In this document: positions 11,966 to 21,885 of the stretch, piece by piece
Layout: each line of letters begins with the position of its first letter
How positions within the stretch are numbered: the first letter of the stretch is position 1
Assembly: GCA_930367205.1 (NCBI GenBank)
Contig: OV884011.1
Span: 41,739,754 to 41,803,753 of the forward strand
Source of the DNA: Acanthosoma haemorrhoidale
Taxonomy: Eukaryota; Arthropoda; Insecta; Hemiptera; Acanthosomatidae
DNA length: 64,000 bases
Direction: 5' to 3'
Made by a program: the position numbers and the translations under genes
The notes under the pieces: model-generated
What the model was told of the DNA's origin: nothing
Seen by the model: the letters and a program-made list of their open reading frames with translations, nothing else
Databases searched by the model: none

Positions 11966-14964
11966 CTATCTATTTATTCTCTTTGTTGGCCTCGATAATT
12001 CTTGACACTCGTTAACAGTATTATATATATTAAATATTTTAATAATAAATATATGAGTTGACTTGTATACTGGGGATGGGGATAATTACAAAATAGTATG
12101 TTATCGTAATATTAAACTCTTTGATTAAGACTAGTTTTTAACCTGTAACAATAAAGTATTCCAACTTGATTTCAGCATTTTGAACTTGTAAAATTTTTTT
12201 AAGGATAAATGAGTTATTTATTATTTGAAATTTTCCCATGTTTTTTTTAAGGACACCTTAAAAACACAAAAATAGTTTTGTAAGTTATCATTTAATAAGA
12301 AGTGGACTGATATAAAAAACAGTTAAATTCAAATCATGATAATATTATTGGAACCATGATAAAACTTCAATTTTTTTTTTTTTTTTTTTTGACATCTAAA
12401 CAGTCCTGTGAAAAAATATAAACTCAATAGATAATATTGAAATATCTTGAAAATCTGTAAAAAAAAAAATACGTAGCGAACTATTTGTTTTAAACTAGAT
12501 TTCATATTATTATATTTGCAGAAAGCATTTAAAGGTCATTGCTTAAACAAACCTTATTTACGTAGTGAATAAACTAAAGGTACTAATAAATGTTTATTTT
12601 CAATTTACTGTTATATTTACGAAAGAATATCAATCCAATTTTACATTAAAGAGAGAGTGTTCGTGTTGGTTAATCTTTTAAAATACCATGCGGGACTCAG
12701 CTCAGTGAAATTGAGTAACAACGATTAATCGACATAAAAACAGCTGGAAAATCGCTCGCGAGTTAAACCGCCCCCAGGGTATAGTTAAATACTTTTTTAA
12801 TTTAGGTACAGGAAATTACGGAAAAAATAAAAGAACTGGAAGGTCGGCAAGAATTTTCCGGTCACGTGAAACGCGCCGTTTTAAGGGGAACCTAAAAAAC
12901 CGGTGCTTCTTATCCAAAAATTGTGAGGTTACCTCACATAGGGGTTTCCCTAACAATTTACTTATTTATTTACTATTTTTATATATATCAAATAGTTATT
13001 TATATATAATAGTAATAAATTGTGACGCTAATTATAATGGAATTAACTATTACATTACTATTCGAACGTATATATGTAATTGTTATTATAGATGGTCTGA
13101 TTTGATAAGGGATGTTTAGAAAGTGCTTTTCACCGTTCCTTCCGATTCAACGACCCAATTCTTTGGCGGTCTTTCTTTTAGAGGCGATGATTAATTATCT
13201 CCTGCGCAGTGGATGAATAGCGGATCTCTGAATAAAGGGTTTGGGGGCCCATACAGCGGTCCACTTCATCTCCCTAGTTTAGGCGGCCATAATATACTTC
13301 TCATTATGAACGCTTAAGGGGGGAACGCTAAATTACAATTATCCGAATCGACGCCGATATCAAGAACGGCGTGACGGAGGATTGTCAAATAATTACGTAA
13401 TTTTTCGAAGAAGTGCTCTTGTGCAATCTCGCGTCGAGTCATTACGATCTATCTTCTGGTAAATGCCGCTGAAAAGTCAAATCTCAATTCCGTCATAAGG
13501 AAAGTGTTTCGTTAGAGTGACGCAAAACATACAAAACCTGTTTCAAAACATATCTCCATTCATCAGATGTTTTAGGCTCACTAAATCTGTATTAAAACCT
13601 AAAGTTGCTTTGCTAAAACCTGACTGAATAATAAATATTGGATTCAAATTTAACCGTGTTGAACCTAAGCTATAGTATATAGCTATTATTCAGAGTACAC
13701 GATTAATTATTGCTAATTAATTAATAGATAATAACAAAATGAACATTTTCTTATCATGTTTAGTCGGGTGAATGATCTCAATGTTCTGATTAATAATAGA
13801 ATACCTGTTATGTGTACTAGTACTTTAGTGGAGTACAATTGCGAAATATATTACCTTTAATCGTGTGATACATCAAATTGTCTTGAATTTTATTTTTTCT
13901 ATTTTTTGGGACATAAATTAAGTAAATGATTCGAAACGCCATGATTGGATTACTTAGAGTATGTATGTTCACCGAAGATTTTCTTATAAAAATATATTTT
14001 TAATAAATGATATAATGAAGGATGCCCCTAGTATAAGGATTCGTGAAAACCCATATGCTGCAGGCAGTCTGGCATTATGTAAATCAGTTTAATCCTATTA
14101 TTTTACAGCCGATATAAGCCATTTGTTAGGCTTCTCATTATCTCATTGCCAAAGCCGGTGATAGATATCCCCTTTGACAAATTTCTATATTGCATGAGCA
14201 CTTCTCAGGCTCTGCGAATAAATACTTTAAATTTTCATTTGATAATATTTTTTGCGCTATGAATTATGGCTCTAACAAGTAATAAGCGTGATTAGAATCA
14301 GAATGAGCACAACAGAGCAGTCATCTCCTCCACTGCTACAATATACGCGAGTCCTAATTATAATCCTAGTTGTTAATGAGGGACTCGTTAATCAAGAGAC
14401 GTAGGCAAGGGTGCTAAAGGTAGACAAAGAACGATTCGGTGAAGTAGCCGCAAGACAAAAGGCATCAGAAGGAATTGACAAAACAAAAGGATGTGGGATA
14501 GAATCCTGACGGCTTTAAGAAGGTGCGTACAGGTGTGGAGCTCTTATCTCAACTCTTGTACTTATAGCTCTGGGCAAATTATAAGTGGTTTATATTAAGG
14601 AACATTATTTTGTTTGACTTATAATTAAAGAGTCCATCCAATGATTTTTCCAAACCTTGGGATATGATCGTCTGTGGTTTTGTGAGAGTTTTTTTGGGAC
14701 TGAAATTGGGAAGGTAATAGAGAAGACAAAGTAATGGGGCTCAACCTTGGCTTACTACAGGGGGAATATTAACACCAAATTTTAACAAAGGTTCCTTCGA
14801 TGACCGCCATCGACGGGGAAAGAGTGGGGTCGTGTTGAACCGGTCGGTGGACGGTTAAGCGAATCGAAGAACTTGGCATGTCTGCCGTGAATGAAGTCAT
14901 CTACCGGATTCATTTCCACCAACAACAATATTAATATTTAGAAGTTGTGGTATGTAATCTTACT
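11966..14964. other. Non-coding interval with CpG-richer, possibly regulatory patch
   Basis: This is mostly AT-rich sequence with a T20-class homopolymer at about 12371-12390. A patch at roughly 13105-13500 is clearly richer in CpG than its surroundings, has no open frame of note and no repeat similarity to the rest of the window. This fits a conserved regulatory element, but nothing in the sequence proves it. Homeodomain-type TAATTA sites cluster at about 13705-13730. Confidence 0.35.
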
Positions 14965-15075
14965 GAATTATTAGCCAAAAAAAGAAAACAAGATGATGTC
15001 AGGGGATTGGGCCAGAACCATGGACCTCCTGATCTCAGCTCAGATACTCTTCCAGTTGACCTATCCCTATCGAGA
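14965..15075 (-). mobile_element. tRNA-derived SINE copy (family sharing tail TTTGGCTAATAATT)
   Basis: On the - strand this begins with a tRNA-like head: AGGTCAACTGGAAGAG as A-box region, then GATCAGGAGGTCCATGGTTC covering the B box. It runs through an A/T-rich body to TTTGGCTAATAATT. It is the copy with the best-preserved head of the four-member family at 7823, 34091 and 62290. Confidence 0.7.
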
Positions 15076-16329
15076 GCATACTTAGCCCATGTCAAATCTC
15101 TTTAGCTGCGCTTTTGCACACCTCAGAAAAATTATCGCCAGAGGGAAATCTTCCAAAGCAGACAACAACGTAGTAGCCCTTTGGTTTCTTAATAGAAATT
15201 CTATCCCTATTTTTAAGATAAAACAAAAAATATGTGATTCGTTGAATTGAAAGCTATATTTATCGTTGATGACTGTGTTGGCCACTTTCTGAATTGAATC
15301 GAATTTATACTTACTACCGATATCCTCTTAGCGTGAGCTTTCGAAATCTTTTCCCAACATCAATTGCCAATTTCAAATCAAGCATTGCTAAAAAGTGGCA
15401 TTTTTAAACACAACCGTTACTCGGGCATCATAATCGTACTCGTGGTGGGGGGGATTTAAAATCGCCTTCCTCCGCAAGAAGCTTTTGGGACGCCTAACTG
15501 ATAAGGAAAAGTACTCTTGTACATTGACCGAGTGTTTACTTCAAAATCGAGACTAATGAGGGTCATTTAAACTAGTCTACAGTTCATTATCTCGTAAGCA
15601 TATTTTAATGTGCCTATGTTATCAATTTTTATCCTTTTTATGAGTTTTTCCCTTAAGTATTCAGAAATAACCCACTTATAATTTACACAGCATTAAGTGA
15701 AATATCAATTCACCGCCCGTCTAGGGATTGTACCTAACTCCAACGCCAAATGAGCCTCTGTTTAATCATTATCTCCACACTGGTGTAAGTCATGCCGAGG
15801 AAATGAATCGTCGAAATGTTGAAAATAGAATATCTCTATTGCTGACGTTAATCTCGGATCTATTGGCTTAGCTCACTGTAAACCGCAACGTCAGAACCAA
15901 CTATTGAACATTATACACTCATCCACGAAGGTTTCTCGATCTCATTCCGTCTAAAAACTAAAAAAAGATCTCATTGATGCTATTTCGCGGGCTTACATCT
16001 GTGTTTACGGATTCCAGTGGTCCGAACAAATCTCGGCCCGAAGACGTCATGACAAAAGAATTTCTGAGTCAAGGTTGCGTCCGCCTCTTGAATGCCTAAT
16101 AAAGTCTACGCATCATCTCTCGTCTATTTATAGCGATTATTTGGCCTTTATCCGATTAGCGGGATCAGAGCCTTAATTAAGATCGGTTTAATAAATACAT
16201 CTTAATCTACTATATCGGCACGAGCATATTTCATTTTAAGGAATGCAAACATATTTCTTGCCTCTGCGCCCTGAACGTTAACATAAATACACTCTCATTA
16301 TCCGGGACAATCATCAATGAAGCAACCTA
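15076..16329. other. Non-coding interval with candidate regulatory patch
   Basis: No coding exon was recognised. The part from about 15860 to 16200 is unique within the window and richer in CpG. It contains CTATTTATAG at 16124-16133, an exact match to the MEF2 consensus YTAWWWWTAR, a CRE-like ACGTCA at about 16044, and TTAATTAA. These are suggestive of an enhancer but are short motifs that also occur by chance. Confidence 0.3.
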
Positions 16330-17340
16330 TACACCGCTGATGTTCCCTCTACCCCCAATACCTTCTTGGCAACATTTGCAGATGACACTGCAGTCTTGTC
16401 ATCCCACTCAGACCCTGATATAGCATCCAAAACCTTCAAAAACACCTTGATGAGATCGACTATTGGTGCAACCAATGGCGAATCAAGGTTAATGAAGCAA
16501 AATTTACCGTCTGCCGCAAGTCCTGTCCGTTAGTCTTTTTCAATTCGATTCCTCTCCCCGTGTCTGAGACAGTAAGGTATTTAGGCTTCCATCTCGACAA
16601 AATATTACATGGAACCCACACACGAGGCTAAAAAGACAAGAACTAAACAGACGCTTTGGACAATTGTACAGACTACTTCGAAGGACATCCCATCTCTCAA
16701 TAGAAAATAAACTACTTATTTACGAAGTTATACCTAAGCCAATCTGGACATACGGAATAGAGCTATGGGGGAGAACAAAAAAGTCGAACATCAAGCGCAT
16801 CCGGTCTAAAGTCCTGAGAACAATAGTAAATGCCCCTTATTATGTCAGCAACAAAACCCTTCATAACGACCTTAATATACCCTACATTCTAGAACTCATC
16901 CCTTCCAAGTTTAAGAAATTCCACAGTAGCCTTTCCAACCACCCTAATCCTGTAGCAGTCTTTGCACTGCGCCACTCATCCCTATAATCCTCCTCGGAGA
17001 CTGAAACGGCAGTGGCCTCGTGACCTGCTATAATCGCGTGACAGTGGGAGTCCAGGCAATGGCTTCTCCAATCATGTCCTGAGTGTATGTGGCTCTTGCT
17101 CGTATTCTGTGGCGTGGCTGGTGAGGTACTTCCCAAGACTCCGCTTCCCCTTTCGCATGCGAGGGACGCTACAACCGTGTGGACTTGGGGGGCCCCTGGG
17201 CTGTTTGTAAATGGTTGTAAATATTATATGAATGTGCGAGCGAATGCTGAATTGTAAATATGGTATGAATGAAAACATTTATCTCAATCATTTATTGCCT
17301 ATTAAGTATTAAGGCAGATTGTAATTTCATCATAATAGAT
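16330..17340 (+). mobile_element. Jockey-like LINE, 5'-truncated (RT remnant plus 3' UTR)
   Basis: This is the longest copy of the family in the window. It starts inside the reverse transcriptase with the catalytic motif FADD at 16375-16386 in the context LATFADDTAV. After frameshifts it continues as the C-terminal RT part at 16664-16987, with motifs such as PIWTYGIELWG and LRTIVNAPYYV that are typical of jockey-clade ORF2 proteins. About 350 bases of 3' UTR follow, ending in GGCAGATTGTAATTTCATC. ORF1, the endonuclease and the N-terminal half of the RT are missing, and the frame is broken more than once, so it cannot move by itself. Other copies of its 3' end lie at 5432, 6333, 20407, 21354 and, inverted, 23380. 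Confidence 0.85.
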
Positions 17341-17743
17341 TTTTTTAAACAGTAGATTCAATTGGAACGAGGAACCCTTGCAGTGACACCGAGTTTGGAT
17401 GGTTACTATGGAAAGCTGACTGTATGGATCCATGGCAACTGTTGTTGCACCCCTCCTTTTGGGGAGGTTACCCACGTCTTGCTACCGAATAATTAGATAT
17501 ATACACTACATTGTCGGGGTTACCTTACCGGAGCTGTTCTTGAGATGTCGCATGGCATTAGGGGCCGTTATTCAGGCTTATAGAGGCTAAACTTCACAGT
17601 TGGACGATTTATAGTGTTCATTTTATTCTGTTCTTAGTTACCCTTGTATACAAGTACAAGAGTATCCATAGTAACATTTAGGTCGAGGTACTCCTACAGT
17701 CGGATTGCTATGATGAAACCGGTGGTCCCGAACCTACCGGTAT

Positions 17744-17837
17744 TTATACTTTTTTTGTGTTAAGTAAACTGAGTTAAATATATTTCATAGTTCTGGGAGG
17801 AATAAAACTATCCCTTTAAGAGAAATATCCACTTATT
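17744..17837 (+). repeat. Direct repeat, copy 1 of 2
   Basis: This 94-base segment recurs at 18049-18142, 305 bases downstream. The last 79 bases, beginning with GTTAAGTAAACTGAG and ending with CACTTATT, read identically in both copies. The first 15 differ only in the length of a T run and a 2-base shift. Near identity points to a recent local duplication or to two copies of a short element. Confidence 0.9.
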
Positions 17838-18048
17838 TGAAGTGCTTGTATAGGGATGTTCCATAAGTTAAAATAAAATGTGTGAAGTGATTCGAACTCA
17901 CAGAACACAGCGATGTGATATGAAGGTTCAGGCAAAGAGGTTTTATTTGTAACCGCTAAAATAATTTAAAATAAACTTTTAAATAATAATTTAAGATTTT
18001 CTGATTTTTGTCACGTATTTATTGTTTTTTCACCTACAAAACGTGTAA

Positions 18049-18142
18049 TTATACTTTTTGTATGTTAAGTAAACTGAGTTAAATATATTTCATAGTTCTG
18101 GGAGGAATAAAACTATCCCTTTAAGAGAAATATCCACTTATT
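18049..18142 (+). repeat. Direct repeat, copy 2 of 2
   Basis: Second copy of the 94-base segment at 17744-17837, in the same orientation. Sequence beyond both ends differs between copies, so the duplicated unit is short and sharply bounded. Confidence 0.9.
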
Positions 18143-18744
18143 AGTGATAATTTTTGCCCCTGAAGACCACATTATCAAACATTATACCTACTACTTTACG
18201 ACTTGAAAAGATTTCTTACAAATAGAGTTCTGAGAAAGAGATGACAGAATGGGGCCAGGTGGGGTACCCTGTGCAATCCCTGCCCACCTGCCTAAGGTCA
18301 TCTGTTCCTACGATCGCTTGGCAGCTGGCAATGGCATGGGTTTGAACTACAATCTCAAGAGTAAATCTACTCCCCAGTCAAGAATATGCCGGATTATTGG
18401 ACCCGTTGAGAGTCAGTTAAAACCCACGTTGTATTTGATGTATTTTGCAGGGCACATTTACTCAAGGGCCCGTAGCCTACAGAATATACAATGAAACGCC
18501 AGGAATGCTGCTACTTACAATGCGTCGGTCGAGGTCAGCTCGAACTGCATCCGTGTATCTGAGCGATAGATAGTGCATTCACTAGTTCTGTGTCACGTCT
18601 GGGATTATCAATTCGTCGGTAGCTCTAATAGAGTACTAAGGGACTGTCGCGGCCTCCCTACCCTTATACATAAATTCGTAAAACCCTAAGTCAAAAATTA
18701 ATGGTAACCTGAAATGTCACGTTAACATAAGCGGACACCAGTGA

Positions 18745-18870
18745 TTGTTAATATTTTCTCCTCGTAACAGGTTGTTCACTTGTGAAGAAGGGGGTAGAAG
18801 TAGGTTAAATGGAGCCTGTGAACGGAACTCAGACACTCTTGGGTTCAAATCCATTCTGTATCACTTATTT
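18745..18870 (+). mobile_element. tRNA-like SINE fragment
   Basis: A B-box-like GGGTTCAAATCC at about 18840-18851 is preceded at tRNA-like distance by GTAGGTTAAATGGAGCC, a degenerate A box. A T-rich stretch follows. No acceptor stem can be formed. It resembles the other SINE heads in the window but lacks the TTTGGCTAATAATT tail. Confidence 0.45.
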
Positions 18871-20406
18871 TTTTTTATTTTCCGCCAATATTGTTTAAAA
18901 GTGTTACATTACGAAAAAAATGCTTGTTTCGTTCATTCATCTGTATTAAGGTCAACAGACATTCCTTCTACCCGTTTTTTTTTCTTTTCCCTTCCTCTTA
19001 GCTCTCAAACTTATAAAAAATAAGATGTGGGAAAAATAAAGGAAAATTATTTAGGGCTGATGAGTGCCTTTCACTAAGGGGAGTCCCCCATTTGAAGGAT
19101 GTATGAGAAGGATATGTAGAAAGCGAATAAATCTACCCGTTAAACATATGAACTTATTTGTTAATGATGATGTTTGCTAAAGATGTATTGATTTCCATTG
19201 ATTTGATTATTATTAAAGAATTTATCTCTGGGCCGAATATGAATGTTCTGATGATTGTTGAATCCTACTAAGTGATATTTGTTTTATGTGATTCTCAAGA
19301 TTGTAAAAGAATTCGGGATATGGTACATTGTATTGGGTTGGAACGGATGAAGACTCAAAATTTTTCATTCTGCATTCTCCATATATGCAAACTGGACACA
19401 GACTACCAGGAGTTTTGGATAGCCTAGAGCCGTGTAGCAGAATTTGAACCCGCCATTGCATAGTAACCTGACGTTTAAGAGAGTTTTTCAGTGTGTATTT
19501 ACTGGAAAGATCTTTAAAAATCTTCTAAATAAATAGATAAAAGAGAGATGGAAGGTTTATTATTTAATTATATCCTTTCTCAACTGGCACTAATACTATA
19601 GTATATTTTTTATTAGAAATTAATAAAACACGATGCGAGAAAGAGACCAGGTGATGGTGACACACCTTGTATTGGGTTCCCTCGGTGGGCGGGCGATGTC
19701 CTCCGCAGGAAAGCAGCCTCCAGGAACTGTAACTGTCTCATGAAACGATCCTTTGTACTGTCGGGCTTTGACGATAAGCTATGTCGTTTCTTGTCTGTGA
19801 TGATGCATTCCGTTCACTAGTAACTCGTTCTTCGATATGAAATAGGAGTTTCAACCCTGTAAATAACTTACGAATTACACTGAGAGACAGTGTCAAAAAC
19901 TAAACGCTTTAATTACTGGACTTGATGTTCAAATAAATAAGGTGAGTTGTCAGTTAAATTATCTTCAATACTTTTTAAAAAATGGTTTATTGTTACATGC
20001 CCGCTAAGTTGATGTAAGTGTAATCAGGTGGACGACCCTGTGGCAAAGGAATATATCCTACGTTTTATAGTTGTGTTACTCACCTACATCTTATTTTGCA
20101 TCCTTGGGAACAGAGCTCAATATTTTATGCACAGTGTCAGAATAGTTGGGATGTGAACTTTTTCCTGAATGTTTCTTCAGTACCGATATAGTAAACCTTC
20201 TACAGCCTGTGTTATAAGAAAGGAGTAGACGTATAAAATAGACCGTAAATATATTTTACGACTGGCACGGGTAGTGGTTTGTATTCAGGTGTAGTAACCA
20301 CTACTGGTTTATAGCGACATGCAGCAAACAAGCAGATATATTTTGGAGTGAAAAACGCCATAGTAATATTACTCTATTTAATTCGTTATTTCATTTTTAA
20401 TTATTA
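18871..20406. other. Non-coding interval
   Basis: No exon was found. A weak tRNA-like B box (GGGTTCAAATTC read on the - strand at about 19440-19451) suggests another decayed SINE, but its boundaries cannot be set. Confidence 0.35.
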
Positions 20407-21086
20407 AAGGACATCCCACCTCTCAATAGAAAACAAACTACTTATTTACAAGGTTATACTTCAGCCAATCTGGACATACGGAATAGAGCTATGGGGGACA
20501 GCAAAAAAGTCGAACATCAAGCGCATCCAATCCTTTCAATCAAAAGTCCTGAGAACAATAGTAAATGCCCCTTATTACGTCAGCAACAAAACCCTTCATA
20601 ATGACCTTAATATACCCTAGATTCTTGAACTCATCCCTTCCAAATTCATGAAATTCCATAGTAACCATCCAACGACCCTAATTCCCTAGCACAGTCATTG
20701 CACTGCACCACTCACCCCTATAATCCTCTTCGGAGATTAAAACGGCAGTGGCCTCGTGACCTGCTATAACTAAGTGATAGTGGGAGTTCTGGCAATGGCC
20801 AGTTTCTCTAATCATGTCCTGAGCGTCTGTGGCTTTCGCGCTCTTGGTCAGCCTCCGCTGGCTCTTATCCAGTGACGCGGCTGACGTAGGAGCGTGGGGG
20901 ACTCCCCAAGACTCCGCTTCCTTCTTCCCATGCGAGGGAGGTGACAACCTTGTGGACTTGGGGGGCCTCTGGGATGTTTGTAAATGATTGAGTGTGCTAA
21001 TGAAATTTGTAATTATGGTATGAATGAGAACTTTTATCACAATTACTTATTGCCCAATAAAGGAGATTGTAATTTTATCACAATAA
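20407..21086 (+). mobile_element. Jockey-like LINE, 5'-truncated copy
   Basis: The copy begins abruptly inside the C-terminal part of the reverse transcriptase. It matches the 16330 element from GGACATCCC onward, including the region coding for IWTYGIELWG and LRTIVNAPYYV. It then includes the full 3' UTR with GACGCGGCTGACG and ends at GGAGATTGTAATTTTATCAC. It carries stop codons and cannot encode a working enzyme. It lies only 750 bases upstream of the first recognised Cip4 exon. Confidence 0.85.
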
Positions 21087-21353
21087 GGAAAGATAACTGT
21101 TATATCTATGTCATGTAATATAGAAACATACAAAATGAGTTGATGACATCTTCTTTAATGGTGATTGCTATATATTTACTTAAAATGTCATAGGCTAACA
21201 TAACGACATAATATAGGATAATGACTGTATCCGGAAGCTAACAAAAACCTGAACATACAGACAGGCATGCATGAAACATAGGTTTTTCTGATTTATTTTC
21301 TAAATCAACGAAACCGTAAAAATTAGTTAAGTATATTGTAGTACTGAACAACT

Positions 21354-21477
21354 ATATTGTAAATATTGTATGAATGAGCGAGTGAATGATGAATTGTAAA
21401 TATGGTATGAATGATAACATTTATCTCAATTACTCACTGCCTAATAAAAGGCAGATTGTAATTTTATCTTAATAAAA
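21354..21477 (+). mobile_element. Jockey-like LINE 3' tail (short copy)
   Basis: Only the last ~120 bases of the family are present: TGTAAATATTGTATGAATGAG, the TGTAAATATGGTATGAATGA block, and the terminal AAAGGCAGATTGTAATTTTATC with an A-rich end. It sits 360 bases before the exon at 21835. Confidence 0.8.
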
Positions 21478-21834
21478 TTGATTGAAACCGTAATTATTAA
21501 AATTTGCAATTTTAAGTTAAGTCAACTAATAACCGCAATCAGTTTTTTTTTTTTTTTAATGATTCAGTTTTGTCTATCAAAAATTACTTATATTGGCGAT
21601 CAAGTTGATTTACAGTCTGTCGTGATTTATTTTTTGTTATTATTTATTCTACACTCTAATCTCTGTTATCTTATATCTGTTCCGTCGATAAATCTTGAAT
21701 TTAGATTTTAGGTACCTGCATAAAAGTTTGAATGCTTATGGCTCGATTTTGTTTGATATGAATGGTTTAGTTATTTAAATGATATATTTATATATTATAA
21801 TATTCTTTATAACGTTACTTTTATGTTTTTACAG

Positions 21835-21885
21835 GAGACTTGTAAAGAGCTACCAACCAAAGAAGAAAGATGAAGAAGACTTCCA
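21835..21885 (+). CDS. Cip4: Cip4 exon: F-BAR, helix region with QPKKK
   Basis: A 51-nt exon between ACAG and GTGAGT. It codes for RLVKSYQPKKKDEEDF plus two bases of a Gln codon. This corresponds to the conserved (K/R)xLxKxYQPKKK segment of Cip4/FBP17 F-BAR domains, a basic stretch near the membrane-binding surface. The first base completes a codon from an upstream exon, so the true N-terminus (family start MSWG...ELWDQ) must be in an exon to the left. I could not find that exon in 1-21834. The 16.5-kb intron that follows is the largest in the gene. Confidence 0.92.

Larger units (their letters stand above)
17341..18744. other. Non-coding interval containing 94-bp direct duplication
   Basis: No gene was recognised. 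Apart from the duplicated segment listed separately, the block contains a more GC-rich stretch at 17345-17720 and another at 18230-18660 with an 81-codon ORF (18249-18494) of no known family. Confidence 0.4.

Noticed and set aside
16882..17136. Antisense ORF with the words IAGHEATAV and SEEDYR, also present antisense at 20678-21040
   Set aside because: Its conservation between the two places is explained by both being copies of the same LINE 3' end. The ORF is antisense to RT/3' UTR sequence and is not kept in the other copies, so no separate gene is called.
18249..18494. 81-codon ORF in a GC-richer patch
   Set aside because: No motif, and composition alone explains the open frame.
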